Below are positions 1 through 9,285 of a DNA stretch of 64,000 nucleotides, piece by piece (positions within the stretch are counted from its first letter, which is position 1; each line of letters starts with the position of its first letter). The notes below the pieces were generated by a model. It saw nothing but the letters and a program-made list of their open reading frames with translations. It was not told the DNA's origin and made no database searches. This DNA is from an uncultured Flavobacteriaceae bacterium (GTDB lineage: Bacteria; Bacteroidota; Bacteroidia; Flavobacteriales; Flavobacteriaceae). Both the position numbers and the translations under genes were made by a program. The stretch covers positions 1,054,001 to 1,118,000 of the forward strand of contig CALSTV010000001.1 in assembly GCA_943789365.1 (NCBI GenBank), given 5' to 3'.

Positions 1-434
1 AATATATAGGTTTGGGAATCCCTACCATCGTAGAAGCATTTGAAACCCCCTTACCTTCTTATGATTTTTTCATAAAAATAGTATTGACAACATTTACTAT
101 AGGCGTAGGTTTTAAAGGTGGAGAAGTCACGCCCTTGTTTTTTATTGGCGCAACACTTGGAAACGCCTTGGCGCTATTCTTACCACTACCTATGGCATTG
201 CTCGCCGGAATGGGCTTTGTTGCTGTGTTCTCAGGAGCAACCAACACCCCAATCGCCTGTACCGTTATGGGAATAGAATTGTTTGGCATAGAGGCAGGTG
301 TCTTTATTGCAATTGCTTGTGTAACCGCTTATTTGTTTTCAGGAAATACAGGGATTTACTCTTCGCAAATCATTGGAAGTGCAAAAAGTGACAGTTTAAA
401 TTACACTAAAGGCAAATCACTTAAAGAATTGTAA
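1..434 (+). CDS. ClC-family chloride channel/antiporter, C-terminal part (5' end outside window)
   Basis: The reading frame is open from base 3 and reads [13 protein letters not shown] before any start codon, so the gene begins upstream of the window. The visible ~140 residues are the last membrane helices of a ClC protein: [20 protein letters not shown] is the anion-pathway segment that carries the family GxFxP-type motif (here GEVTP), followed by [27 protein letters not shown]. The protein ends shortly after the last helix with no CBS domains, unlike the second ClC gene at 6628. ClC proteins move Cl- or other anions across the inner membrane, often exchanging for H+; substrate and mode cannot be read here. 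Family assignment is firm. Confidence 0.88.
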   Translation, partial: YIGLGIPTIVEAFETPLPSYDFFIKIVLTTFTIGVGFKGGEVTPLFFIGATLGNALALFLPLPMALLAGMGFVAVFSGATNTPIACTVMGIELFGIEAGVFIAIACVTAYLFSGNTGIYSSQIIGSAKSDSLNYTKGKSLKEL

Positions 435-436
435 GC

Positions 437-469
437 AAAAAAAAAACGGCATTGCTTTCACAATACCGT
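437..469 (-). terminator. Rho-independent terminator of the DUF4254 operon
   Basis: Stem ACGGCATTG (446-454) pairs with CAATACCGT (461-469), 8 of 9 pairs with one G-T wobble, loop CTTTCA. On the minus strand it is followed by a run of ten T (437-446). It lies between two convergent genes; the T-run favours termination of the minus-strand transcript. Confidence 0.7.
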
Positions 470-486
470 ATCAAATTCTCTTCAAT

Positions 487-1089
487 TTATTTTTTGGCGT
501 ACAACATTGGATTCAAATCGTCGTCATTATACATTTTCATTTGCTTGTACACTTTCATATACTTATCTCCGTTCTCAATATCCACAACCAGATCATCAAT
601 TGCTGTAGACAAATCAATGCGTTGCTCAAGTAAGACATTTAGTTTTACTTGACAAGCTGCTTTGTGTTCAGCAGATGCCGAATTACGTGTCGCTTCTTCT
701 CGCATATGATATATTTTTAAAGCCAAGATTGACAAACGATCAATAGCCCATGCAGGACTTTCAGAATTGATTTTCGCCGAATCTTTAGTAACAACATTTT
801 CATATTTCTTTAAAAAATAACTATCAACATACTCCACCATATCCGTTCTATCCTGATTTGAGGCATCAATTTTTCGTTTCAACTCCAAAGCTTCCACAGG
901 GTCAATATCGGGAAGACGAATGATATCTTCATAATGCCATTGCACCGTATCAATCCAACTTTTTCTATACAATAAATGCTCCAACGTAGCCGAATCATGC
1001 GGATTACTAAACGGTTGATCTACCTTATCAATAACATGATAAGTCTCAATTACTTTGTCAAATATTTGGTTGAAATCTTTTGCTTTCAT
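487..1089 (-). CDS. DUF4254 domain protein
   Basis: A 200-residue soluble protein without signal peptide or membrane segment. I recognise the DUF4254 pattern from the N-terminal helical part and the segment SPAWAIDRLSILALKIYHM followed by a conserved helical region ending in DLVVDIENG. The family is widespread in Bacteroidota and often sits next to glycosyltransferase or envelope genes; no activity is established. The start at 1089 (MKAKDFNQIFDKV) is the only ATG before the conserved N-terminus. It lies 23 bp after the lysine-rich gene at 1113-1937 on the same strand, so the two are probably cotranscribed, with a terminator at 437-469. Confidence 0.75.
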   Translation of the reverse strand: MKAKDFNQIFDKVIETYHVIDKVDQPFSNPHDSATLEHLLYRKSWIDTVQWHYEDIIRLPDIDPVEALELKRKIDASNQDRTDMVEYVDSYFLKKYENVVTKDSAKINSESPAWAIDRLSILALKIYHMREEATRNSASAEHKAACQVKLNVLLEQRIDLSTAIDDLVVDIENGDKYMKVYKQMKMYNDDDLNPMLYAKK

Positions 1090-1112
1090 CTATTTAGTTC
1101 TAGGATTTATAT

Positions 1113-1937
1113 TTATGCAAACTTACGAGATATTAACGAAATAAATCGCTCTTCGTATTCTTCTTTTCCATTCCAATCATAATCTAGCTTTACCATCTTG
1201 GATACAAAGTCGACCGCTTCCTTCTCTGTTTTTAGCGAATTTAACTGAGAAACAACCCTGTTAAAATCTTCCTGACTTCCTTCAAACAAGTGTTTCACAA
1301 AAGCAATTCGATCATTCAAACCAATTTGAAGGTTTTTATGAACCAAGGTATCGTTTAACGACTTTTTGGTCGTTTCTACTCGTACGGCTTTTTCAAATAT
1401 ATCGGTTGCAACATCCAAGGGAATGGTATCTCCAAGTTCTTCTTCCAAACTGTTTTTTGAAGACGTCGTTGAACTGGTAGTAAAAAGATTCGCTACAGGT
1501 TCAACTTCTTTTGCTTCTTTTTTCTCCTCAACCTTCTTTTTTTTCGGCGTCTCATTTTGTTCATTCGTTGCCACAATGGAAGCCTCGGTCATCTTCTCTT
1601 TTTTCTCAACAGACTTCGATTTTTCTTTTTTTGCCTTCTTTTGCTTTTTTTCTTTTTTGCCTTTTGATACTTCTTTTTTAGGCAGTGGCTTTTCGGTAGT
1701 CATATCGGAAATCACCTCTTCAACAATAATAGCATCCAAAGCCTCCATCTTCTTTTCAATCTCTTCTCGTGATGCACTTGGAGTAGCTTCTAAATAGCGA
1801 TCTACAAAAGCGAGTACGGAGAGTTTTTCGTAGATGGTATGTGCTTTTTCTTTTAAGGCGAGAATATCGTCTCTATTCTTCATTTGCAATATACTATGAG
1901 CAAGACTCACTAATTCCGATTCTATTTTTTTGTGCAT
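1113..1937 (-). CDS. Lysine-rich protein of unknown function
   Basis: A 274-residue protein in three parts: an N-terminal helical region (about 1-90), a very lysine/glutamate-rich, probably disordered linker (about 90-150, runs such as KGKKEKKQKKAKKEK), and a compact C-terminal region (about 165-274) with the ordered pattern LNDRIAFVKHLFEGSQEDFN followed by YDWNGKEEYEERFISL. I know the C-terminal part only as a conserved hypothetical of Flavobacteriia. The basic linker suggests nucleic-acid, ribosome or membrane-surface contact, which is inference. It is the first gene of a two-gene operon with DUF4254 and is divergent from tdk. Confidence 0.65.
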   Translation of the reverse strand: MHKKIESELVSLAHSILQMKNRDDILALKEKAHTIYEKLSVLAFVDRYLEATPSASREEIEKKMEALDAIIVEEVISDMTTEKPLPKKEVSKGKKEKKQKKAKKEKSKSVEKKEKMTEASIVATNEQNETPKKKKVEEKKEAKEVEPVANLFTTSSTTSSKNSLEEELGDTIPLDVATDIFEKAVRVETTKKSLNDTLVHKNLQIGLNDRIAFVKHLFEGSQEDFNRVVSQLNSLKTEKEAVDFVSKMVKLDYDWNGKEEYEERFISLISRKFA

Positions 1938-2041
1938 AACTTGATGAGTTTAGACTAGGTGTCCTAAATATTATTTTGATAAATTTGTCGAGATAGACCG
2001 AAAAAATTGGCCTATATTCATTCAAGTTTTAAAATTACAAA

Positions 2042-2635
2042 ATGTTTCTTGAAAATACCGTAAATCACACAGAACAATTTGGTTGGATTGAAGTTATTTC
2101 TGGCTCCATGTTTTCTGGCAAAACAGAAGAACTGATTAGAAGGCTAAAACGGGCAAAAATCGCCAAGCAAAAGGTAGAGATCTTTAAACCAAAGATGGAA
2201 AACCGATACGACCCCGAAATGGTGGTTTCTCACGACGCAAATGAAATTCGTTCTACACCTGTACCCTCAGCTACGAACATACCTTTACTAGCAGATGATG
2301 TCGATGTAGTAGGCATTGATGAGGCACAGTTTTTTGACGATGAAATCGTAAGCGTCTGCAACGATTTAGCCAACAGAGGCGTACGTGTTATTGTCGCCGG
2401 ACTCGATATGGATTTTAAAGGTAAACCATTTGGACCTATGCCTGCTCTTATGGCAACGGCAGAATATGTTACCAAGGTGCATGCGGTATGCACAAAAACA
2501 GGAAACCTCGCGCACTATAGCCACAGAATTAACGACGACAACAAACTCGTAGTTCTAGGTGAAACTGAAGCATATGAGCCCCTTAGCAGAGCGGCGTATT
2601 TTAAAGCTATGAATGAAAAGAGCGAGGAAAAGTGA
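2042..2635 (+). CDS. tdk: Thymidine kinase
   Basis: Phosphorylates thymidine (and deoxyuridine) to the monophosphate in the cytoplasmic pyrimidine salvage pathway. The 197 residues match type II thymidine kinase: P-loop GSMFSGKT at 21-28, the Walker B-like [10 protein letters not shown] near 88-97, the lasso/substrate region [19 protein letters not shown], and the C-terminal [21 protein letters not shown]. Of the four zinc cysteines seen in many homologues only the one in VCTKTG is obvious, as is common in this phylum. The start at 2042 follows an AT-rich leader. Its stop is followed within 20 bp by the heptamer array at 2655-2714. Confidence 0.95.
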   Translation: MFLENTVNHTEQFGWIEVISGSMFSGKTEELIRRLKRAKIAKQKVEIFKPKMENRYDPEMVVSHDANEIRSTPVPSATNIPLLADDVDVVGIDEAQFFDDEIVSVCNDLANRGVRVIVAGLDMDFKGKPFGPMPALMATAEYVTKVHAVCTKTGNLAHYSHRINDDNKLVVLGETEAYEPLSRAAYFKAMNEKSEEK

Positions 2636-2654
2636 GAAAGTGACAGGCAGCTGG

Positions 2655-2714
2655 TAGCCGATAGCCGATAGCCGATAGCCGATAGCCGATAGCCGATAGC
2701 CGATAGCCGATAGC
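2655..2714 (+). repeat. Heptanucleotide tandem array, TAGCCGA x8
   Basis: Eight perfect copies of TAGCCGA from 2655 to 2710 plus a partial TAGC, followed by a run of A. It starts 20 bp after tdk and ends 40 bp before alr. A -7-like TAAATTTA lies at 2727-2734, so the array fills the place where the -33 element and upstream promoter region of alr would be. Confidence 0.97.
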
Positions 2715-2754
2715 AAAAAAAAACGGTAAATTTATTTCGAGAAAAATAATATAA

Positions 2755-3861
2755 ATGAATAATTCACATGTAAGTATTTTAGAGCTAGATTTAAATGCAC
2801 TTCAATACAACGTCCAATATTTTAGAAATAAACTGAGTAAGGAAACAAAACTGTTGGGGGTTGTGAAAGCGTTTTCATATGGACATGATGCCCTTGCCGT
2901 TTCTAAAACGCTGCAATCTGCAACTATAGACTACTTAGCTGTTGCTTATACTGAGGAAGGAATCTATTTAAGAGAAAATGGAATCACCCTTCCCATTCTG
3001 GTACTGCATGCACAAATTCAAAATTACGAACTTCTTATTGAGCATAATTTAGAACCAAATATTTACTCAAAAAAGACCTTAAATTCATTTCTCAAGTCGG
3101 CCAAGGAAAAGCAGTGTTCACACTACCCTATTCATCTCAAATTTAATACAGGGCTCAATCGACTTGGCTTTACCAAAACTGATGTCGAATATATCACCGA
3201 TATCCTTAAAGAAAACGAACAGGTTCATATTAATTCCATCTTTTCCCATTTGGCAGCAAGTGAAGATGCAAACGAACGTGATTTTACACATACACAAATT
3301 GACAAATTCAAAAATATTATCGAAAAAGTCACAAAAGAATTTCCTTATAAAATAGACCTTCACCTGTCAAACACTTCTGGAATCATCAACTATCCAGAAG
3401 CACATTTTGATATGGTTCGTCTAGGCATTGGCATGTATGGCTTTGGAAACGAAACGGCTGAAACGGCACAACTCAAAAACATAGGGACTTTAAAAACAAT
3501 CATTTCACAAATTCATGAAGTTCGTCCTGGAGAATCCTCAGGATACAATAGAGCTTATATCGCAAAAAAACGCACCAAAACAGCAACCATTCCAATTGGA
3601 CATGCCGATGGAATTTCAAGAAGACTTGGAAATGGCAATGGCTCTGTTAAAATCAATGGCCATATGTGCCCCATTGTTGGAAACGTATGTATGGACATGC
3701 TCATGGTAGATGTCACAAATATTAATTGTAATGAAGGAGATGAAGTAGTCCTTTTTGACAGTCAGGAAATGTTAAACGAATTGGCTCGTAAATCTGGTAC
3801 TATTTCCTATGAAATCCTTACGGGTATTTCACAACGAATTGCTAGAAAAATAGTAAGCTAA
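2755..3861 (+). CDS. alr: Alanine racemase
   Basis: PLP enzyme that interconverts L- and D-alanine for peptidoglycan synthesis in the cytoplasm. At 368 residues it has the normal stand-alone length (some Bacteroidota carry a MurF-Alr fusion instead). K38 in VVKAFSYGH is the PLP lysine; the catalytic tyrosine is in the SSGYNRAYIA segment; the C-terminal domain shows GHADGISRRLGNG and GNVCMDMLMVDVT. It uses AFSYG where many homologues have ANAYG. The start ATG at 2755 leaves a 40 bp gap after the heptamer array, with a weak -7-like TAAATTTA at 2727. It converges with rsmI. Confidence 0.95.
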   Translation: MNNSHVSILELDLNALQYNVQYFRNKLSKETKLLGVVKAFSYGHDALAVSKTLQSATIDYLAVAYTEEGIYLRENGITLPILVLHAQIQNYELLIEHNLEPNIYSKKTLNSFLKSAKEKQCSHYPIHLKFNTGLNRLGFTKTDVEYITDILKENEQVHINSIFSHLAASEDANERDFTHTQIDKFKNIIEKVTKEFPYKIDLHLSNTSGIINYPEAHFDMVRLGIGMYGFGNETAETAQLKNIGTLKTIISQIHEVRPGESSGYNRAYIAKKRTKTATIPIGHADGISRRLGNGNGSVKINGHMCPIVGNVCMDMLMVDVTNINCNEGDEVVLFDSQEMLNELARKSGTISYEILTGISQRIARKIVS

Positions 3862-3886
3862 TGCATAAGTTGTTATCTATAATAAC

Positions 3887-3898
3887 ACCTAATTAGGT
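3887..3898. other. 12-bp perfect palindrome between alr and rsmI
   Basis: ACCTAATTAGGT, preceded by GTTAT-CTATA-ATAAC. Both lie in the 55 bp between two convergent genes and could form a weak bidirectional terminator, but no T-run follows on either strand. Confidence 0.4.
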
Positions 3899-3916
3899 TA
3901 AGCTACTTATATGTCC

Positions 3917-4609
3917 TTATTTTCCTTCCACAACCACAACAATCTCTCCTTTTAAAGTGTTTGTAGTATAATAAGCAATTACCTCTTTTAAAGTTCCTCT
4001 TTTGGTTTCTTCGAACATTTTGGTTAGCTCTCTGGATACAGAAACCCTTCTATCTTCACCAAAATACTCAGCAAAATGCCTCAAAGTTTTAAGCAGTTTA
4101 TGTGGAGATTCATAAAATATCATGGTTCTTGTTTCTTCGGCTAATAAAAGTAAACGTGTTTGTCTACCCTTTTTCACCGGTAAAAAACCTTCAAATACAA
4201 ATTTATCATTGGGCAAACCACTGTTTACCAAAGCTGGGACAAATGCAGTAGCTCCGGGTAAACACTCAATAGCTATATCCGCCTGTACACAAGCACGTGA
4301 CAACAAAAAACCAGGATCAGAAATAGCAGGTGTACCCGCGTCCGAAACCAAAGCTACAGATTCACCACTCTGTATGCGTTCAACAATACGGTCAACCATT
4401 TTGTGCTCATTATGCATGTGATGACTCATCATCTGTGTACCAATCTCAAAATGCTTTAAAAGCTTACCAGTAGTGCGTGTATCTTCCGCCAATATCAAAT
4501 CGACCTCTTTCAAGGTGCGAATCGCCCTAAATGTCATGTCTTCTAAATTCCCTATAGGTGTAGGCACCAAATACAGTTTTACTTCCAAAAGTTGTGTGTT
4601 TGAGGTCAA
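3917..4609 (-). CDS. rsmI: 16S rRNA (cytidine1402-2'-O)-methyltransferase
   Basis: SAM-dependent tetrapyrrole-methylase-fold enzyme that 2'-O-methylates C1402 in the ribosomal P site. The 230-residue protein shows the family signature in order: LYLVPTPIGNLEDMTFRAI near 12-30, LAEDTRTTGKLLKHF, SDAGTPAISDPGFLL, LPGATAFVPALVNSGLP and FVFEGFLPVKKGRQ. It carries about ten residues before the usual KLYLVPTPIGN start; no nearer ATG exists, so the annotated start at 4609 is kept. Single gene, converging with alr and divergent from aspS. Confidence 0.95.
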   Translation of the reverse strand: MTSNTQLLEVKLYLVPTPIGNLEDMTFRAIRTLKEVDLILAEDTRTTGKLLKHFEIGTQMMSHHMHNEHKMVDRIVERIQSGESVALVSDAGTPAISDPGFLLSRACVQADIAIECLPGATAFVPALVNSGLPNDKFVFEGFLPVKKGRQTRLLLLAEETRTMIFYESPHKLLKTLRHFAEYFGEDRRVSVSRELTKMFEETKRGTLKEVIAYYTTNTLKGEIVVVVEGK

Positions 4610-4719
4610 AAATAAGAAATCCTTTTATGCCATACTCTATAAATTTTCCAGAAAAAGAATCTCTTTTTAAATATACACAAATAATATGCTACACCACTCC
4701 ACTTTTAACAATTTAATAG

Positions 4720-4727
4720 TAAATTTG
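4720..4727 (+). promoter_or_regulatory. Promoter -7 element of aspS
   Basis: TAAATTTG fits the Bacteroidota TAnnTTTG element exactly. The expected start of transcription near 4732 gives a leader of about 70 nt containing the hairpin at 4760-4780. No clear TTG is present at the -33 position. Confidence 0.5.
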
Positions 4728-4759
4728 CACATTGATAACAGAGAATAAAAACAATACAG

Positions 4760-4780
4760 GGTTGTCTGTTTAAGACAACC
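4760..4780 (+). other. Perfect 8-bp hairpin in the aspS leader
   Basis: GGTTGTCT (4760-4767), loop GTTTA, AGACAACC (4773-4780). It sits inside the predicted aspS 5' leader, 19 bp before the ATG. There is no T-run after it, so it is not an ordinary terminator. Confidence 0.6.
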
Positions 4781-4799
4781 TAAATAAAAGCACAAGCAA

Positions 4800-6563
4800 A
4801 TGTACAGAAGTCATAACAATGGAGCACTGAATCTATCAAATACTGGACAAGAAGTAACCCTGTCGGGATGGGTTCAGAAAATTCGTGACAAAGGTTTTAT
4901 GATTTGGGTGGATCTAAGAGATCGCTACGGAATTACACAATTAATTTTTGACGAAGAACGTACAGAAAAAGCGCTTATAGAACAAGCAAAGACTTTAGGA
5001 CGTGAGTTTGTCATCCAAGTACGAGGAACTGTGATTGAACGTCAATCTAAAAACACCAAAATTCCAACTGGAGAAATTGAAATTTTAGTTACAGATTTAA
5101 CCATTTTAAACGAGGCAAAACTACCTCCATTCACCATTGAAGACGAAACGGACGGAGGCGAAGAGCTACGTATGAAATACCGCTACCTAGACATTCGACG
5201 CAACCCAGTTAAAGACAGTTTAATTTTTCGTTCAAAGGTAACTCAAGAAGTTCGCAACTTTCTTTCTAACGAAGATTTTATCGAAGTGGAAACTCCTTAT
5301 CTTATCAAATCTACTCCTGAAGGAGCGCGTGATTTTGTAGTTCCTTCGCGAATGAACGAAGGTCAGTTTTATGCCCTACCACAATCACCACAAACCTTCA
5401 AGCAGTTATTGATGGTTGGAGGAATGGACAAGTATTTTCAAATCGTAAAATGTTTTAGAGATGAAGATTTACGAGCTGACAGACAACCCGAATTTACACA
5501 GATAGACTGTGAAATGGCGTTTGTAGAACAAGAAGACATTCTAAACATTTTTGAGGGATTGACACGTCATTTGCTAAAAAAGGTAAACAATGTAGAAATT
5601 GGTGACTTCCCAAGAATGACTTTTGACCATGCCATGAAAACGTATGGTAATGACAAGCCTGACATTCGTTTTGGAATGGAGTTTGGCGAGTTAAACGAGG
5701 TGACCAAACACCGCAATTTTAAGGTTTTTGATGACGCTGAGTTAGTTGTTGGTATTGCGGTACCAGGAGCTGCTTCTTATACTCGTAAAGAAATAGACAA
5801 ACTAATTAACTGGGTAAAACGACCACAAATTGGTGCGCTCGGAATGATCTATGTTAAGTGTAATGAAGATGGTACTTTCAAATCTTCTGTAGACAAGTTT
5901 TACAACCAAGAAGACCTAGCAAATTGGGCTGAAAAAACAGGTGCAAAACCTGGCGACCTTATTTGTGTATTGTCTGGAATCACCAATAAAGTAAGAGCTC
6001 AAATGAGTGCTTTGCGAATGGAATTAGCAGAACGATTAGGCTTGAGAAAGCCAAACGAATTTGCACCACTTTGGGTAATTGATTTTCCGCTTTTGGAATT
6101 GGATGAGGAAACTGGACACTATCACGCTATGCACCACCCGTTCACTTCTCCAAAACCTGGACAATTAGAGTTGCTAGACAGTAAACCAGGAGAAGTGAAA
6201 GCAAACGCATATGACCTGGTATTAAACGGAAATGAAATTGGCGGGGGTTCCATTAGAATTCACGACAAGGAAATACAAGCAACCATGCTTAAACATTTAG
6301 GCTTTTCGGAAGAAGAGGCAAAAGCACAGTTCGGCTTTTTAATGGATGCTTTCGAATATGGAGCGCCTCCACATGGTGGACTCGCATTTGGTCTAGACAG
6401 ATTGGTGGCTATTTTGGCAGGTAAGGAAACCATTCGCGATTTTATTGCTTTTCCAAAAAACAACGCCGGAAGAGACGTAATGATTGATGCTCCATCTGCA
6501 TTAGACGAGGCACAATTAAAAGAATTAAATTTACAATTAGACATCGTACAAGAAATAGAATAA
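4800..6563 (+). CDS. aspS: Aspartate--tRNA ligase
   Basis: Class II aminoacyl-tRNA synthetase charging tRNA-Asp. The 587 residues match the bacterial long form: N-terminal OB-fold anticodon-binding domain (about 1-110, [10 protein letters not shown]...WVDLRDRYG), class II motif 2 [18 protein letters not shown] near 218-235, the bacterial GAD insertion in the middle, and motif 3 GLAFGLDRL near 527-535. The ATG at 4800 fits the usual [10 protein letters not shown] start. It is monocistronic by layout: own promoter at 4720, leader hairpin at 4760-4780 and a strong terminator at 6569-6595. Confidence 0.97.
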   Translation: MYRSHNNGALNLSNTGQEVTLSGWVQKIRDKGFMIWVDLRDRYGITQLIFDEERTEKALIEQAKTLGREFVIQVRGTVIERQSKNTKIPTGEIEILVTDLTILNEAKLPPFTIEDETDGGEELRMKYRYLDIRRNPVKDSLIFRSKVTQEVRNFLSNEDFIEVETPYLIKSTPEGARDFVVPSRMNEGQFYALPQSPQTFKQLLMVGGMDKYFQIVKCFRDEDLRADRQPEFTQIDCEMAFVEQEDILNIFEGLTRHLLKKVNNVEIGDFPRMTFDHAMKTYGNDKPDIRFGMEFGELNEVTKHRNFKVFDDAELVVGIAVPGAASYTRKEIDKLINWVKRPQIGALGMIYVKCNEDGTFKSSVDKFYNQEDLANWAEKTGAKPGDLICVLSGITNKVRAQMSALRMELAERLGLRKPNEFAPLWVIDFPLLELDEETGHYHAMHHPFTSPKPGQLELLDSKPGEVKANAYDLVLNGNEIGGGSIRIHDKEIQATMLKHLGFSEEEAKAQFGFLMDAFEYGAPPHGGLAFGLDRLVAILAGKETIRDFIAFPKNNAGRDVMIDAPSALDEAQLKELNLQLDIVQEIE

Positions 6564-6568
6564 TATGG

Positions 6569-6595
6569 AATCCCACTCACGGTGGGATTTTTTTT
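6569..6595 (+). terminator. Rho-independent terminator of aspS
   Basis: AATCCCAC (6569-6576), loop TCACG, GTGGGATT (6582-6589), then an uninterrupted T-run to 6595. Six bp after the aspS stop. Confidence 0.92.
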
Positions 6596-6627
6596 ACCTG
6601 GAATAAAAGTTGTAACGCACACAAAAA

Positions 6628-8415
6628 ATGCCACAAAAGAAAAACCTCATTACAAAATTTTTGATTTGGAAATACAAGCATATTACCAATCAACAATTTA
6701 TTTATATGGTAAGTATCCTTATCGGATTGCTCTCTGGATTGGCTGCCGTAACGATAAAAAATTTAACGCATTTAATCCAACAACTTTTAGAAGGTGAATT
6801 GATTCGAAATTACCATGAAGCTTTCTATTTTATTTTTCCTTTGATTGGTATTCTATTGACCTTATTGGTAATTAAATATGTCATCAAACGAAAAGTTTCC
6901 CATGGCATTCCTGCCACTTTACATGCCATTTCCAAAAGAAAAGGATTGATGAAACGCTACAAAATGTACAGTTCTGTCTTAACGGCACCATTAACAGTTG
7001 GTTTTGGGGGGTCTGTTGGACTGGAAGGACCTACCGTAGCGACAAGTGCTGCTATTGGATCGAATGTTTCAAGATTGTTTCATCTCAATCAAAATTCAAG
7101 AACCTTATTAATTGGTGCCGCCGCTGCGGCTGCCATGTCCTCCATATTTAAAGCCCCTATTGCAGCGATTGTATTTGCCGTTGAAATTTTCAGTTTAGAC
7201 CTGACTTTGGTATCTCTTATTCCGCTGTTACTTTCTTCGGTTTCAGCCATACTGACTTCTTATTTCTTTTTAGGTGATGATTCGGTGTTGCATTTTGAAC
7301 TCGGTGATAAGTTTACACTTGCGGATACAGCCTTCTATGCCGTATTAGGTGTTGCCTGTGGCGCAATATCTGTCTATTTCAGTAAAGTGTATTTTGCGGT
7401 TAGCAGCTTTTTTGAAAAATTTGCAAACCCTTATAAGCGCCTTTTGATAGGTGGTCTTGGACTTGGAGTCCTTGTCTATTTTATTCCTCCCTTATTCGGT
7501 GAAGGATTCGATACGATTAATGATTTATTGAACGAAAATGTTAGCGAAGTGTTTAATCAAAACATCTTTCATGTGGTAAGTGAAAACAATTGGTTGATTA
7601 TTCTCTTTTTAATAGGACTCGTTTTATTTAAAGTAGTAGCCACTTCTATTACATTTGGTGCTGGTGGTGTTGGAGGTGTTTTCGCTCCAACCTTGTTTAC
7701 TGGAAGTGTTACTGGTTTTGTTTTTGCCCTATTTTTTAACACACTGAAGTTTTCTGAAACCCCATTGTCTCTAAGTAATTTTTCACTCGTTGGAATGGCA
7801 GGTTTAATGGCAGGTGTCTTACACGCCCCACTTACTGCTATTTTCTTGATTGCAGAAATTACTAGCGGTCATGAGTTATTCATTCCCTTAATGATTACAG
7901 CATCTATCTCTTTTTTAATTACCAAAAGGTATATCCCTTTCAATATCTACGCAGCTGAATTGGCGAAAAAAGGAGAATTGATGACCCATGACAAAGACAA
8001 AAATGTATTGATGTTGATGGATATTGATAAGGTTATTGAAACGAACTTTATTTCACTTCAGCCCGAAATGAAATTAGGGTATGTAGCAAAACATGCCGTG
8101 GCAAAATCCTCGAGAAATAATTTCCCTGTGGTCAATAAAGAAAATGAGTTTTTAGGTGTATTATTACTAGATGATATCCGTGGTATTATGTTCGATCAGT
8201 CACTCTATGAAACTGTATCTGTAAGAGACCTAATGCACAATGCAGCTGAAATTCTTTTTTATGAGAAAGATAATATGAAGTTGATTATGAAAAAGTTTCA
8301 AGACAGTAGTGCTTGGAATCTCCCTGTAGTTAAGGAAGGGAAATATATAGGGTTTATTTCCAAATCTCGCCTGCTTACCGCCTATCGTAGAAAGTTAATT
8401 GAGGTAACGAACTAG
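6628..8415 (+). CDS. ClC-family anion channel/antiporter with C-terminal CBS pair
   Basis: Inner-membrane ClC protein of 595 residues. The selectivity motifs are clear: GGSVGLEGPT near 126-135, which keeps the gating glutamate (GxEGP), and GAGGVGGVFAPTLF near 344-357 (GxFxP). About ten hydrophobic helices run from residue 25 to 440, followed by two CBS domains (about 455-595), which in ClC proteins bind adenine nucleotides or regulate gating. At the place of the internal 'proton glutamate' of E. coli ClC-ec1 (FIIEEM) this protein reads FAVEIF, i.e. isoleucine. Start ATG at 6628 follows the aspS terminator. It differs from the partial ClC at 1-434, which lacks CBS domains. Confidence 0.93.
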   Translation: MPQKKNLITKFLIWKYKHITNQQFIYMVSILIGLLSGLAAVTIKNLTHLIQQLLEGELIRNYHEAFYFIFPLIGILLTLLVIKYVIKRKVSHGIPATLHAISKRKGLMKRYKMYSSVLTAPLTVGFGGSVGLEGPTVATSAAIGSNVSRLFHLNQNSRTLLIGAAAAAAMSSIFKAPIAAIVFAVEIFSLDLTLVSLIPLLLSSVSAILTSYFFLGDDSVLHFELGDKFTLADTAFYAVLGVACGAISVYFSKVYFAVSSFFEKFANPYKRLLIGGLGLGVLVYFIPPLFGEGFDTINDLLNENVSEVFNQNIFHVVSENNWLIILFLIGLVLFKVVATSITFGAGGVGGVFAPTLFTGSVTGFVFALFFNTLKFSETPLSLSNFSLVGMAGLMAGVLHAPLTAIFLIAEITSGHELFIPLMITASISFLITKRYIPFNIYAAELAKKGELMTHDKDKNVLMLMDIDKVIETNFISLQPEMKLGYVAKHAVAKSSRNNFPVVNKENEFLGVLLLDDIRGIMFDQSLYETVSVRDLMHNAAEILFYEKDNMKLIMKKFQDSSAWNLPVVKEGKYIGFISKSRLLTAYRRKLIEVTN

Positions 8416-8480
8416 TTTTAAAGAGTACAAACTATTAATTTGATTGATTTACTAATTACCAAATAACTAGAAGCAAAAAC

Positions 8481-8708
8481 ATGAAACTATTGTTAAAAAT
8501 ATTGTTGATCATTGATGTATCTATTTTAGGAACTGGAATTTACTTGAAAAGCACACAAGCTCCACAAGGTGAATTTATTATAGGTATTGGCGTACTTATC
8601 CTAGCATTTGCACTTATGCCATTGTTTGTTTACCACCGTTATAAAGGAAAAGACCTTACGAAGTATTCATTTAAAAACATGCAAGAGTCAGAACAGCCTA
8701 AGAAATAG
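8481..8708 (+). CDS. Small two-helix membrane protein
   Basis: 75 residues with two hydrophobic helices (about 3-22 and 33-52) joined by a short polar loop, and a charged lysine-rich tail (HRYKGKDLTKYSF). The small size, the ordered hairpin topology and coding-like codon use support a real gene; I know similar conserved hypotheticals in Flavobacteriaceae but no function. It lies 65 bp after the ClC gene on the same strand, so cotranscription is possible. It converges with the deaminase gene. Confidence 0.65.
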   Translation: MKLLLKILLIIDVSILGTGIYLKSTQAPQGEFIIGIGVLILAFALMPLFVYHRYKGKDLTKYSFKNMQESEQPKK

Positions 8709-8730
8709 TCATAATTGTTATGCTATGATA

Positions 8731-9180
8731 CTAGTTTAGGTTTCTTTTTTCAATAAAAAACCTCTTAAGTATTTTCGAGCATTCTTCTTTCATAACGCCC
8801 CCAGTAATCACAGTCTTAGGGTGTAATACTGTTTTACACTTTTCAAACCCTCTTAGGGTATCAGACGCCCCATATACTATTCTGCCTATTTGTGTCCAAT
8901 AACTAGCACCTGCACACATTTGACATGGTTCTAAAGTAACATATAAAGTACAATCTTTTAGATACTTTCCTCCTAGAAAATCAGCAGCAGCTGTGAATGC
9001 CTGCATTTCGGCATGTGCTGTTACATCATTTAATGCTTCAGTTAAATTATGACCTCTAGCAATGATTTTATCTCCACTTACAATTACAGCCCCAACAGGA
9101 ACTTCACCTTTGTCAAAAGCGTTTTCAGCTTCTACCAAGGCTCGTTTCATAAAATATGTATCGTCGAACGGTTGTATCAT
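8731..9180 (-). CDS. tadA: Nucleoside/tRNA adenosine deaminase, TadA-like
   Basis: Zinc deaminase of the cytidine/deoxycytidylate superfamily. The 149 residues carry HAEM with zinc ligand H56 and catalytic E58, and PCQMC with zinc ligands C86 and C89. TadA converts A34 to inosine in tRNA-Arg; the N-terminal FMKRALVEAENAFDKGEVPVGAV block and the ALNDVTAHAEMQA spacing fit TadA rather than cytidine deaminase. A free-base deaminase role cannot be fully excluded. The start at 9180 matches the family N-terminus. Divergent from dxs. Confidence 0.88.
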   Translation of the reverse strand: MIQPFDDTYFMKRALVEAENAFDKGEVPVGAVIVSGDKIIARGHNLTEALNDVTAHAEMQAFTAAADFLGGKYLKDCTLYVTLEPCQMCAGASYWTQIGRIVYGASDTLRGFEKCKTVLHPKTVITGGVMKEECSKILKRFFIEKRNLN

Positions 9181-9285
9181 TTTACAAATATATTCTAAAA
9201 AACGAAACCCTTATGAGAATTTAAATAAAAGATATAACCGGAATCCCTATTATGAAAATGCTTTAAAACAGACCTTTTTGATTTC

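Noticed and set aside
2655-2714. CRISPR array
   Set aside because: Pure head-to-tail 7-mers without spacers; the same applies to 35041-35130 and 42073-42121.
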